Source of the DNA: Leptospira abararensis
GTDB lineage: Bacteria; Spirochaetota; Leptospiria; Leptospirales; Leptospiraceae
Length of the DNA: 64,000 nt
Direction: 5' to 3'
Assembly (NCBI RefSeq): GCF_016918735.1
Contig: NZ_JAFFPR010000010.1
Location: 24,945 to 88,944 of the forward strand
The translations under genes and the position numbers were made by a program. The notes beneath the pieces are model-generated. The model had not been told where the DNA came from. It made no database searches and worked only from the letters and a program-made list of their open reading frames with translations. Of this stretch, positions 20,237-29,165 are shown piece after piece (positions within the stretch are counted from its first letter, which is position 1; every line of letters starts with the position of its first letter).

Positions 20237-22767
20237 GAGTCGTTCTCAGTCTTAAGGATGGGATGACCAGTGGGATTCAAAATCTAAAAAACCACTGGGA
20301 TGAACTCCGCAATTCCGTTAAACTAACAGAAGACCAAGTAAAATCCATAGACCGCAGTTTCGCGACTTCCCAAAAATGGGGAAAAATCATGGCTTGGGGT
20401 GCAGCTACTACTCTGGGCTTTTCCAAAAATATGATTTCAGCAAGGATGGAAACTTCCAAGCTAGAAAAAGAACTCCAAACACTAGGATTTTCCATTGAGG
20501 AAGTGCAATCACTTTCTGCAGCCGGTTCTCACCTATCAGTTGAAACTGGAATCGATAAAACAGAAATCCTAACTGGGATGTATGATTTAAAATCTGCAGT
20601 AGAAGGATTACAAGCAGACTCACTTCCTAAATTTGCAGAATCAGTAAAAAAAACAGCAATCGCAACCAAAGGATCGTTTGCCGACTTATCTAAGTTATTC
20701 GGCATGACTTACAACCAATATAAAACAATGTATTCGGGTATGTCTGATGCCGATTTTGGCCGAATGGTCGGAAATACAATCACTGAAGCGGCACGGATGT
20801 ATAGAACCGATGGAGCTGCGATGAACCAGGCGATGAATAGCCTAGGATCCGCTGCAGCTTCACTCAATGTTACATTTACAGAACAGTCTGCGGTTCTAGG
20901 AAGATTACAAAACGTTATGAATCCGGGAGAAGCAGGGACAGCCTATAGAGCGTTCCTTTCAAAGATTGGACCCGGTATGAAATCTATTGGCTTAAGCGCA
21001 ACTGAAGCCACAGGTAAACTCAAGTCGATGCCAGCAGTATTACAAGAGATCAATACAAAGTTTGGAGATATCGATGCTACAAATGACCTTCCAACTCTTA
21101 TCAAAGCATTTGGAGAAGAAGGCGTAAAAACAATTCTTAACTTAATGCCTCACGTTGGGAAACTCCAACAAGATATCAACTATCTTGGTGGTACCGTGAA
21201 TAAAATGGATTTTTCTGCATTTGAAACAGCTTCTGAAACAGTGACAGCCAACACAGGAGCACAATGGCACCGGGTTACAAGTTCTATCAAGGCATTAGGT
21301 GATACTTTTGCAAGTGTAACGGATGGGCCAGTTTCCGGTTTTCTTGGAATGATTGCCGATGGCACTGGACACTTGATTGAGTTTGTGAATGAAAGCGAAA
21401 AGTTTCGATTTTTTGCTGGTTGGATCCTGGTCGCATTGCCTCCATTTTTTGCCCTTTTAGGAGCAGTGGTATCTTACGTCTCATTTATGAAAGCTTATAC
21501 TGCAATTAAAGCTGCCGCTGCCGTTGCAAATACCAGATATACCGGAACCATTTTATTAGAAACAGGAGCTGTTTTTTATAACAGTGGAGCTTGGGTAATG
21601 AATAAGGTTGCCTTGCTTGGTCAAATCGCAGCTGTTAGAGCTGCGGCCATTGCAAGAACAACTAACATCGCATTACTCGGTGTGGAAAGAACAAGTATTA
21701 CTCTAACAGGCATGGTTTATGCTGTGTTGTCAGGGAAAACTTCTTTTGCAACGGCTGCGCAATGGGCATTCAATGCTGCCTTATCTGCAAATCCGGTTGG
21801 AGCCGTTATCCTTGCGTTAGTGGCTTTAATCGCAGTTGTCGTTTTGGTTATTAACTATTGGGATGAGATATCAGCATCGGTAAGTTCAGCCTGGCAAGAG
21901 CACAAACAACTAATTAGCGTTCTACTTGCACTTAGTGGCCCAATTGGATGGACCATCACTGCATTGGGCCACATTATTGACAACTGGGACTCTATCACCG
22001 GAGCCATCCGTGAAGCTTACTATTGGACAAAGAAATATTTCGCTGACGAAACCGGTAAACGAGAAATCGATTTACAGTATAACGTTGGACAGGCGGATTC
22101 AAAAATAAAGTCCTTAGAAAAACAACGCCAAAACATGCTCAAAGCCGGTATGAGTGGATCGCAAACTTATAAAGGAATTGAAGAATCCCTTTCTGTTTTA
22201 AAAAACAAACGGGCAAATGATGAGGCGGAACTTGGTCAAATCTCTGCGTTCCGTTCTCAAATCGAAACACTTGGCCAAACTAAAGAACTCTTGGAAAACC
22301 AAAGGAAAGGATTAAAATCCGGATCCTTGGCATTTCAGGAATACTCGGCAAAAATTGGCGAGGTTCAATCTAAGATCGAAGAGTTGAATAAATCTGGTTA
22401 TCTGGGGATTGCAAAACAAACGGCTTCTCCCGTTCCAATCTCAGCCACTTCTTCAATATCCTCTAATAATGTTTTGAAAGCTGCAGGTTTGAATCAAACT
22501 GCAAAACTACTCCACCAAAATGGTGGAATGAATATGGATTTGAATCCCGCTGAATATTCTAAAGCATTAGAGGCACCAAAAATAAATGTATCCAATCCGC
22601 TAAACAACAGTAAGCCGATCGGTGGGAATAGTTTTAAAATCACAATTGAGAATATTGTAGGGAAAGCAATATTCAATGTAGGCAAAGAAGGTTACAAAGA
22701 GGCTGGCCTATTTGCAGGACAAAGTCTCGAAAACGAGTTAGCTCGCATTGCAGCATTTTATAGATAG
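20218..22767 (+). CDS. Tail tape measure protein
   Basis: The 849-residue protein is the longest of the tail operon, as expected for the ruler that fixes tail length. It has an N-terminal TP901/TIGR01760-like region (MTSGIQNLKNHWDELRNSVK; SVKKTAIATKGSFADLSKLF), a central hydrophobic part with several possible membrane segments (FFAGWILVALPPFFALLGAV; NPVGAVILALVALIAVVVLV, about residues 395-545), then coiled coils. Ala-rich repeats and Leu heptads are prominent. The ATG overlaps the small membrane gene. At about 0.15 nm per residue the tail would be near 125 nm, which is an estimate from the usual family rule. Confidence 0.85.
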   Translation: METFELGVVLSLKDGMTSGIQNLKNHWDELRNSVKLTEDQVKSIDRSFATSQKWGKIMAWGAATTLGFSKNMISARMETSKLEKELQTLGFSIEEVQSLSAAGSHLSVETGIDKTEILTGMYDLKSAVEGLQADSLPKFAESVKKTAIATKGSFADLSKLFGMTYNQYKTMYSGMSDADFGRMVGNTITEAARMYRTDGAAMNQAMNSLGSAAASLNVTFTEQSAVLGRLQNVMNPGEAGTAYRAFLSKIGPGMKSIGLSATEATGKLKSMPAVLQEINTKFGDIDATNDLPTLIKAFGEEGVKTILNLMPHVGKLQQDINYLGGTVNKMDFSAFETASETVTANTGAQWHRVTSSIKALGDTFASVTDGPVSGFLGMIADGTGHLIEFVNESEKFRFFAGWILVALPPFFALLGAVVSYVSFMKAYTAIKAAAAVANTRYTGTILLETGAVFYNSGAWVMNKVALLGQIAAVRAAAIARTTNIALLGVERTSITLTGMVYAVLSGKTSFATAAQWAFNAALSANPVGAVILALVALIAVVVLVINYWDEISASVSSAWQEHKQLISVLLALSGPIGWTITALGHIIDNWDSITGAIREAYYWTKKYFADETGKREIDLQYNVGQADSKIKSLEKQRQNMLKAGMSGSQTYKGIEESLSVLKNKRANDEAELGQISAFRSQIETLGQTKELLENQRKGLKSGSLAFQEYSAKIGEVQSKIEELNKSGYLGIAKQTASPVPISATSSISSNNVLKAAGLNQTAKLLHQNGGMNMDLNPAEYSKALEAPKINVSNPLNNSKPIGGNSFKITIENIVGKAIFNVGKEGYKEAGLFAGQSLENELARIAAFYR

Positions 22768-22775
22768 GAGATTCA

Positions 22776-23225
22776 ATGCTTTTAGATCCAGTACCAGGTG
22801 GTCCATTTTTAGGTTTTACTGCAGGAGATTTGGATCCGTTACAAATAGGAACATACACTTGTCCCCGCGGAACAAAAGTAACTGGCTATAGACAAAAAAA
22901 TCATTCTGCCACGCAAGTCCCAGGTGCAATTGGAACTGCGAAAGAAGTTGTAGGCTATGACGATTGGCATTTAACTATTGAGTTTGAATATGTTTCCCCC
23001 ACGGGATTGCAGGTGATGGCTTTTAAGGAGCTAAAACAAATTCTTGCCGTTTGGAATCAATTAGATTCAGTAGAAGTTATTCATCCAAAATTAAACGCAT
23101 TAGGGATTTGGAATGTTTTACTCACAAAAATTGAACTTCCGGATGAAGACCGAGCTCACGAATTGCCTGTCAGACTCGAAGCCCTCAGCGATAATCCGTT
23201 TTTTGATTTGGAGAATCCTTTATGA
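22776..23225 (+). CDS. Tail protein after the tape measure, DUF6046/gpN-position
   Basis: A 149-residue protein with PRGTKVTGYRQKNHSATQVP and a beta-rich core (DDWHLTIEFEYVSPTGLQVM), followed by a conserved end DRAHELPVRLEALSDNPFFD. It sits where Mu encodes gp43 and where other contractile phages encode a distal hub or initiator protein. AGGAG lies 6 bases upstream. The ATG of the next gene overlaps its stop. The exact family is unsure; a tail-tip/hub adaptor role fits. Confidence 0.5.
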   Translation: MLLDPVPGGPFLGFTAGDLDPLQIGTYTCPRGTKVTGYRQKNHSATQVPGAIGTAKEVVGYDDWHLTIEFEYVSPTGLQVMAFKELKQILAVWNQLDSVEVIHPKLNALGIWNVLLTKIELPDEDRAHELPVRLEALSDNPFFDLENPL

Positions 23226-23629
23226 TCTCTGGAAAAAGCAATGAAAGAGTCCATATCGTGACCGAAGGAGAAACATTACAAAGAATCGCTGCTTACTATT
23301 GGGGAGAGTGGACACTTTGGCCTCTCTTACGGGAAGATAACGCTTTCTACAATTCAAAATTAGGATTCAAATGGTATGATGATCTTTCCGAAGGTTTAAA
23401 ATTATTTGTAAGGCGTGCAGTGCCAGTAGCTAATCAAATTCATACAGTTACACAAAATGATACGTATACGAATTTATCTGCCAAGTATTATAAAACCGAA
23501 CACTTTGAACATCTAATTCGAGATACAAACAATTCTCAAATTCTAAAATATCTAATAGGAGGTGAAATTGTTATTCCCGCTCTTGTGGATAAACGTGTGT
23601 TTCAAGCTGCACAAATGAGGTTAAACTAA
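23222..23629 (+). CDS. LysM-domain tail protein (gpX/gp53-like)
   Basis: The 135-residue product contains two LysM-like units: HIVTEGETLQRIAAYYWGEW (about residues 11-30) and HTVTQNDTYTNLSAKYYKTE (about 77-96). Small LysM proteins follow the tape measure region in many contractile phages, where they join the hub to the tube (P2 gpX) and may contact peptidoglycan. Two complete repeats in a 135-residue protein is on the long side for gpX. It overlaps the previous gene by 4 bases. Confidence 0.75.
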   Translation: MISGKSNERVHIVTEGETLQRIAAYYWGEWTLWPLLREDNAFYNSKLGFKWYDDLSEGLKLFVRRAVPVANQIHTVTQNDTYTNLSAKYYKTEHFEHLIRDTNNSQILKYLIGGEIVIPALVDKRVFQAAQMRLN

Positions 23630-23630
23630 A

Positions 23631-24593
23631 ATGGCCTTCGTTATGAAACAACGATTAGAGATTGGCCTCATCACTCTTCATAAGATTTTAGAAGCGGATC
23701 TTATCGAAGGCCGGAAAGAACATGCGTCAGAGCTCCGTATTAAACTCCCAAAAGCACTCGGATACAATTCCCAACTGATAAAAAAAGGTCAGGATGTTCG
23801 CTGGTATGCTTGGTATGAAGGTAGCTTCTTAAAAAAATCCGAAATATTGGAATTCGAAGGAATTGTAATAGATGTTTCTGCAAAACAGCCGTTAGAGATT
23901 GTTTGTAGAGATGGTATGTTTGCAATGCAGTTGAAGAAACTAACAAAAAATTTTTACAATACAAGTATAGAAAGTTATCTCCAGCAAATTTCACCTTCTG
24001 GCACTGCGATCAAAGTGGATCCAGCCATCGCTGGTGTGAAAATCACAATGGATACAAATGGAAGAAGTGGTGCTTGGGCTGCGAAACAATTACACAAACG
24101 AGGAATTGATGTCTTTTTTCGCGGTGGGATTCTTTATGCACAAGATCCAACTAAAGTCCTAAGTCCTGGACTCCCGAAAAGATTTAAGTTAACACATAAT
24201 ATCATAAAGGATGAAGTTTCTACTCGCGAAGGGAAAGATGTTACCATAGTAGTTCGAAGCTATCAAACTGAAACGGGAAGAACGCTTGAAGGTAGATATG
24301 GTAAAGGGGATCCGCATTTTGTAGATGTAGATCGTTTATCTCAAAAGGAAGCTACTGAACTTGCCAAATCAATTTATAAGGAAATTGCCGGAAAGGGATT
24401 GGTCGGAAAATTCGAAGCCTTTGGAGCCCCTTCTGTAAAACATTCAGAAATTATTCATTTCGAAGATCCAGATGATTCCAAACGTACCAAAAATGTTTTT
24501 GTAGAAAAAGTAACAAAAACATGGTCTGCGAAAGATGCTAAGTATCGCCAAAACATCCACCTATCTGTTGTCGATTTCAAAGGTGCAGAATGA
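23631..24593 (+). CDS. Baseplate hub protein, gpD/Mu gpP-like
   Basis: The 320-residue protein fits the late control D/VgrG-N family: IRIKLP-type early strands (SELRIKLPKALGYNSQLIKK), a domain near KDGMFAMQLKKLTKNFYNTS with the typical helical element, and GKGLVGKFEAFGAPSVKHSE in the C-terminal part where hub proteins read out their beta-barrel. It forms the trimeric hub to which the spike binds. It overlaps the spike gene by 4 bases. Gene order hub-spike-wedge matches Mu P-V-W. Confidence 0.65.
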   Translation: MAFVMKQRLEIGLITLHKILEADLIEGRKEHASELRIKLPKALGYNSQLIKKGQDVRWYAWYEGSFLKKSEILEFEGIVIDVSAKQPLEIVCRDGMFAMQLKKLTKNFYNTSIESYLQQISPSGTAIKVDPAIAGVKITMDTNGRSGAWAAKQLHKRGIDVFFRGGILYAQDPTKVLSPGLPKRFKLTHNIIKDEVSTREGKDVTIVVRSYQTETGRTLEGRYGKGDPHFVDVDRLSQKEATELAKSIYKEIAGKGLVGKFEAFGAPSVKHSEIIHFEDPDDSKRTKNVFVEKVTKTWSAKDAKYRQNIHLSVVDFKGAE

Positions 24594-25198
24594 GCCTCGA
24601 AGATGACTTAGTAACAATTTTTCTAGCGAATTTCTCATTCCATTGGCCTTCCATTGCTACCGTAAGGAATATAAAAAAAGAGCCAAATTCGGTAACGGGA
24701 GACCCGGGTTTATTGACTGTTATCATTAAAGATGCACCGAAGGATGACATTCAATTCTTTCCACCGTTTATTCCGAAGGTAGGAAGTAAGTGTCTCGTAA
24801 TTGCGCTAGATAATCGTTCTGATAGATCTGTTGCGATCGGATTCAATCAAATCGATAAGGTGAATGGCCAAATTGGTTCAATCCTTAAATACGAGTTATC
24901 TGAAACAGGAATTAAAATAAACCTTACTCCGCTAGAAGTAAAAATCGAACCAACTGGTGTGACAATTGGACCAGGCAGCATTACTGCACCGAATACCATT
25001 TCATTGAAAACATGGATGAATGAAGTGCGAGCAAGCGTTGATTCGTTATATACAGCAATAAAATCATCCACAATCACTCCGTTTGATGGAGGTGCATCTT
25101 TAAAAAGTGCTATGGCCGGAGCAATAGAGGCTGTCCCGTTTCCTGCCGTACCATCTGATATTGATAAAACAAATTTAAAGTATTCGGTTAGTGCGTAA
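24590..25198 (+). CDS. Baseplate spike/assembly protein, gpV-like
   Basis: The 202-residue protein follows the hub gene and has the gpV build: an OB-fold N-terminus with FFPPFIPKVGSKCLVIALDN and RSVAIGFNQIDKVNG, then a beta-helix-like stretch (IKINLTPLEVKIEPTGVTIG). The usual C-terminal His-x-His iron tip of P2 gpV is not visible, and instead it ends in a helical region, so the tip may be a separate protein or be built differently. It would puncture the outer membrane on contraction. Confidence 0.65.
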   Translation: MSLEDDLVTIFLANFSFHWPSIATVRNIKKEPNSVTGDPGLLTVIIKDAPKDDIQFFPPFIPKVGSKCLVIALDNRSDRSVAIGFNQIDKVNGQIGSILKYELSETGIKINLTPLEVKIEPTGVTIGPGSITAPNTISLKTWMNEVRASVDSLYTAIKSSTITPFDGGASLKSAMAGAIEAVPFPAVPSDIDKTNLKYSVSA

Positions 25199-25219
25199 AA
25201 AGTTAGGACATAAGGGACA
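25196..25219 (+). promoter_or_regulatory. Candidate late-promoter motif before the baseplate genes
   Basis: AAAAAGTTAG then GACATAAGGGACA (25207-25219) lies right after the spike gene stop and 62 bases before the next start. It copies the motif before the capsid operon at 11805-11829 with one base changed. TATAAC about 14 bases further on may be the -10 box. Confidence 0.55.
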
Positions 25220-25280
25220 GTGAACTTGGATTTTATAACAAAGACCTTGCGATCCTTGAGAGAAGAAAAAGAGTAATAAC

Positions 25281-25634
25281 GTGGATTTTGCAACTGACCC
25301 TATAACAAAAGATCTTCTCTTTGAAGAAAAGAGTAAGGAAATAAAAATTTTAGATAAGGATCGAGAGATTATTTCTTCTATGTTAATCGAAGCTTTCGAT
25401 ATGCCCGTCGCTGATGATCTAGACTTTCCTGAAATCTACAGTCGACAAAGAATCTTTCTAAGAAGTGATGATCAGATTTCTTCTCAAGAACGTTTAGCGG
25501 ATATCCAACGGGTTCTAGATTATTTCCCAATAATCGATACTCGCACACTTGAGGTCACTAACGAAGACAAACAAAAACCCATCGGAATATACTTTCGGAC
25601 AAAATCAAATGCGGAGGTTTCTCTTTCGTTATGA
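25281..25634 (+). CDS. Baseplate wedge protein, gpW/gp25-like
   Basis: The 117-residue product occupies the W position after the spike gene. It is made of an N-terminal DFATDPITKDLLFEEKSKEI, a helix with REIISSMLIEAFDMPVADDL and an end with FPIIDTRTLEV, comparable in size and layout to Mu gp46 and gp25-family proteins that nucleate the sheath. The start is a GTG at 25281, 62 bases after the repeated motif, with only a weak ribosome site. It is the first gene of the third late block. Confidence 0.5.
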   Translation: MDFATDPITKDLLFEEKSKEIKILDKDREIISSMLIEAFDMPVADDLDFPEIYSRQRIFLRSDDQISSQERLADIQRVLDYFPIIDTRTLEVTNEDKQKPIGIYFRTKSNAEVSLSL

Positions 25635-26911
25635 AAATCCAAGAGTTTGCGATCAAATATAACCTTCCAACTCACGAAGTTGAGGGACTAAAGGAACGAG
25701 CTAAGTTTTGGGCTAGAGAAAACCTTGCAGAAAAACTTCTTATTTTTATCTACTGCCAAGTTTTTGGCACGTTCCCTGGTGGTTATGAAAACGAAACTGC
25801 TGAAGAAGAAATTTTACAAAACATTGGATTATTAATTCAAGATGAACTACAATCTTTAAACACCACATGGTCTAGTGAAAAGATAGCTACATTCACAAGT
25901 GCGTTGATCACAAATCTTTCAGGTGCTCTTCAAGAGCTATTAACTCAATCTATTTCAGAAGAAGCTTTGATAAGGGAAAACGAAGACTTACATCTCTCTA
26001 ACGATTTGATGGCAGAAATCAATAATGAGGCAACAGCAAGAATCTCGAACGACTCTGAAATTGTTAACCAGCTGAACGATCATAAAACAAATAATAGTAA
26101 TCCGCATTCGGTTACAAAAGAACAGATCGGTCTCGGTAATGTAATTAATGCTTTGCAATTGACTGTCTTGGATATTCTAACAAGCCATTCATCTACAGCT
26201 ACGAACAAAGCTGCATCTGCATACTCGGTTAAACAATTAGCGGATCAGATTCATACGATAAATGAAATCATTTCTTCCGATGATGTGGATCTTGATACTT
26301 TACAAGAAATCGTAAACCTCATCAAAGAAAATGCAGTCGATCTCGCTGCCTATGCCACAGGGAAAGTCAATGTTTCCGATATTGTAAACGATACTGATTC
26401 TGAAATCGCGAATAAACCAGCTTCTGCAGGAACTGTGTTTCGTTTAAATTTGAGTAAAGCGAATAAGTCGGATACATACACAAAGAGTGAAGTTGATTCT
26501 GCTTTGGGTGGCAAAAGAAATACAGGTAATATTCCTGCAGCTGAAGTGAATGATTCTACTTCGCGTAGATTCGTATCCGATTCCGAAAAGGACAAATGGA
26601 ATAATACAATCCATGATTTAGGCAGTATTTCCGGATCCGTATCGCTCACCTCACTTAACGTCAAACGTTCATTTAAGGCCACTCTTTCTGGCAATGTTAC
26701 CTTTACAGAAATTTCAGGAGGGAGTGAAGGCGATGTTTATGTGTTTCGATTTAAACAAGATGCGACTGGCGGAAGAACAATAACATTACCACCTAACATA
26801 ATCATACCTTCCCTTGAAACACCTGATACAGGTGCAAACAAAAGAAGCCTTCTCACTATATATAAAGATGAAATTGACTATCTTGGCTCTTGGAAGAAAG
26901 GCTGGGTATAA
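25631..26911 (+). CDS. Tail fibre/baseplate-associated fibre protein (426 aa)
   Basis: The protein starts with a helical baseplate-binding part (about 1-130) and then has fibre motifs: HKTNNSNPHSVTKEQIGLGN (a very common phage tail fibre element), KADTYTKSEVDSALGGKRN-type collar repeats, and a C-terminal beta domain (GSISGSVSLTSLNVKRSFKA) that could bind receptors. The ATG overlaps the wedge gene stop. Fibre genes usually come after J and I; here this one and the next lie between W and J, which is unusual for Mu-like phages. Confidence 0.6.
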   Translation: MKIQEFAIKYNLPTHEVEGLKERAKFWARENLAEKLLIFIYCQVFGTFPGGYENETAEEEILQNIGLLIQDELQSLNTTWSSEKIATFTSALITNLSGALQELLTQSISEEALIRENEDLHLSNDLMAEINNEATARISNDSEIVNQLNDHKTNNSNPHSVTKEQIGLGNVINALQLTVLDILTSHSSTATNKAASAYSVKQLADQIHTINEIISSDDVDLDTLQEIVNLIKENAVDLAAYATGKVNVSDIVNDTDSEIANKPASAGTVFRLNLSKANKSDTYTKSEVDSALGGKRNTGNIPAAEVNDSTSRRFVSDSEKDKWNNTIHDLGSISGSVSLTSLNVKRSFKATLSGNVTFTEISGGSEGDVYVFRFKQDATGGRTITLPPNIIIPSLETPDTGANKRSLLTIYKDEIDYLGSWKKGWV

Positions 26912-27339
26912 TGCTTGCTAGCATGTTACTAACAACAAAATCATTAGTAGGTTACGAGAATGTTTCCTATGAAAACAGAGTTGTGACTCCTGCAGGTTGG
27001 GCATATGTGCCAGCAGTAAATACTGTGCACTTCGCAAGAGACGGATGGGGGAATTTATTTGTAGGAGATGTTGGTCTTAATATGCTAGGTGCCTGGACAA
27101 TTCCTTGTGAATGTTTAGTTAACGGCTTGTGGCTTAATGGACAAATTGACGCAACCCCATGGCCTTGGGCTTCTGTTAGTCCTGATCCGGTTGATGCAAG
27201 AGAGTGGAAGGGAGAAGTAATCACTTGGACTGCTTCTGGAAACCTAGGTTATAAAACATTGGCTGAGTGGAATTCTCTTCAGGCTGATGTGACAGCAGGC
27301 ACTAAACGAAATCTTGTCGGAACTGCTGTTTATTCATAG
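26911..27339 (+). CDS. Small tail-associated protein (142 aa), unknown
   Basis: The gene starts at ATG 26911, sharing a base with the stop of the preceding fibre gene. The product contains many aromatic residues (VVTPAGWAYVPAVNTVHFAR, NGQIDATPWPWASVSPDPVD) and ends TLAEWNSLQADVTAGTKRNL. No domain recognised. It may be a fibre chaperone, a receptor-binding tip or a baseplate protein. A longer frame beginning at 26890 reads into the fibre gene and is not needed. Confidence 0.45.
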   Translation: MLASMLLTTKSLVGYENVSYENRVVTPAGWAYVPAVNTVHFARDGWGNLFVGDVGLNMLGAWTIPCECLVNGLWLNGQIDATPWPWASVSPDPVDAREWKGEVITWTASGNLGYKTLAEWNSLQADVTAGTKRNLVGTAVYS

Positions 27340-27348
27340 GTAAATTAA

Positions 27349-28485
27349 ATGATAATTTTTACTACAAAGGAAAATGTTCAAAGAGAAGTCATTCGCTATG
27401 TTGAAGAAGACGAGAATGAATTATTTAAGGGCCACGACTTACGGTCTCCACTATCAAAAACAGGAACCCTTTTGCGCGCTTTGGCAAACGCAGTATTCCT
27501 TTTTATAGACAAAAACCTCTTAGCCTTTCAAAATGCGCTACATCCTTCCACAATGGAGGAAGAAGATCTTCACTTGTCACTTAATGATTTAGGTGATGAA
27601 TGGAAAGAAGCCACTTCTGCAAAACATCGAATTCGAATTGGCTCATCAGTTCAGCCGGTGTATAAAGTTCCAATTCCTGTTGGCTATACCGTTGCAACGA
27701 CCGACAAGAAAATCCGTTTCCAAACTTTACAGGAAGGATTATTACCTGCTTTGGTTCCTATGGATTCGACTGGTAAATACACCATTGAATTAATCTGTGA
27801 ATGCCTCACGCCTGGAATAGAAGGCAATGTAACACCTAACACCATTACGGAACATATTGATTACATTCCCGAAATTGATGTGGTTTATAATCCAGATACA
27901 ATTCCATATTTTGGAGGCCGAGATAGGGAACGGCTTGCGACGGTAAGGGAAAGACTAAGACAAATTCAAATTGGAGCGACTTCACAAGAATGGACACCTG
28001 ATTGGTATGTTCTTACCGCACTCGGTTTTACATTCGTCGAAAAAGTTGTTTTTAAATCTAGTAAATCACTCGGAATACCCGGAGTAGTAAAGTTGTTATT
28101 ACTAGGGCCTGATGGCACAGCGTTATCACCTGCTCAACTTAATGAAGTTTCAGAACATTTCAACAGTGAAGCAATGAATCCTGGAGGTGCAGCTCATGTG
28201 ATTCCTGAAAATGCGGGTGCAATTCCTATAAATAAAGTCTTCTCATTATATTTTGCCTCAGCAGATTCAATCCCTACACCTGCAGCATTACAAACGCTTA
28301 TAGACACTTTTTTTGCAGAACTAAAAGATCAGCAATCGTTCATCGTAAGTTCTTTCAAATCATTACTCCTCCAATTTCCTGATGCCGTATCTTGCGATGT
28401 AGACAACGATACTGATATACCTGTTGGATCCGGTCAAATTGCTTATAAAGGCTCTGAATTTGATGTAATTATGGCGGTATATTAA
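27349..28485 (+). CDS. Baseplate protein J
   Basis: The 378-residue product is the wedge protein gpJ/Mu gp47: it has KHRIRIGSSVQPVYKVPIPV and the PVGYTVATTDKKIRFQTLQE strand cluster (about 95-130), then CECLTPGIEGNVTPNTITEH, which corresponds to the A-G-x-x-G-N-V motif of Baseplate_J. ERLATVRERLRQIQIGATSQ and the end QQSFIVSSFKSLLLQFPDAV also fit. It joins neighbouring wedges around the hub. It overlaps the next gene by one base. Confidence 0.8.
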   Translation: MIIFTTKENVQREVIRYVEEDENELFKGHDLRSPLSKTGTLLRALANAVFLFIDKNLLAFQNALHPSTMEEEDLHLSLNDLGDEWKEATSAKHRIRIGSSVQPVYKVPIPVGYTVATTDKKIRFQTLQEGLLPALVPMDSTGKYTIELICECLTPGIEGNVTPNTITEHIDYIPEIDVVYNPDTIPYFGGRDRERLATVRERLRQIQIGATSQEWTPDWYVLTALGFTFVEKVVFKSSKSLGIPGVVKLLLLGPDGTALSPAQLNEVSEHFNSEAMNPGGAAHVIPENAGAIPINKVFSLYFASADSIPTPAALQTLIDTFFAELKDQQSFIVSSFKSLLLQFPDAVSCDVDNDTDIPVGSGQIAYKGSEFDVIMAVY

Positions 28486-29156
28486 TGAGCGATCGCTTTA
28501 CATTCAATTTTGATCAATATGTTTGGAGAAACCAGAGACGCTCAATTCGAGAGTCGAAAGATCAACATAACTCTATTCGATGGTATTCTATACTTTTTGC
28601 CTTCCTGATGGTTTTGCAGGAACGGTTAGTCAGAATCAATTGGCTATACAACCAAATCAAATTTTCAAGTTCTTCTGGAAAAGGATTAGATTGGTGGGGG
28701 AATCGTTATGACACCAAAAGAGACCGCGAAAATAACGAGAATGATACTGACTATAAACTAAGAATTCTTTTTGAGCATAGCTATAAACAGAAAGCAGCTT
28801 CTATTTCTGTAAAGCGATCTCTGATTAGCACCATCACTGGAAAAAGTTTATCTGAAATCAAAGCAGAAAAGCTTATAGATTCGCTTTTCGTGATGGGTGG
28901 ACCAATTGGAAGTATCTGTGCATCACGTGATTATTTTTTCTATTCTGTTCGTTACTATATACCTACAATTGATCGTATAACAAGACGTAATGTTTTAAAT
29001 ATGTTAAATAAAACTACAATTGGTGGGAATTACTATGAAGTTTGGGAAGAACTCGAAGATCTTTCATCTGTTGAACCAGGCGATGGAGATATTTATAAGG
29101 GTCAAAAGTTGTCAGATGGCATTCTAAGTCTGCAACGCTACTGGTTAGTTTATTAA
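28485..29156 (+). CDS. Tail protein I-like (Mu gp48 position)
   Basis: The 223-residue product directly follows J, as gpI/Mu gp48 does. The N-terminal half has SGKGLDWWGNRYDTKRDREN, resembling the wedge-binding G-L-D-x-x-G/W-G element of gp48-type proteins, followed by NDTDYKLRILFEHSYKQKAA, the common D-x-x-Y-R-x-R motif. The C-terminal half, FYSVRYYIPTIDRITRRNVL, probably binds the fibre. GGAGGTG follows for the next gene. Assignment by motif and order. Confidence 0.65.
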   Translation: MSDRFTFNFDQYVWRNQRRSIRESKDQHNSIRWYSILFAFLMVLQERLVRINWLYNQIKFSSSSGKGLDWWGNRYDTKRDRENNENDTDYKLRILFEHSYKQKAASISVKRSLISTITGKSLSEIKAEKLIDSLFVMGGPIGSICASRDYFFYSVRYYIPTIDRITRRNVLNMLNKTTIGGNYYEVWEELEDLSSVEPGDGDIYKGQKLSDGILSLQRYWLVY

Positions 29157-29165
29157 GGAGGTGTT

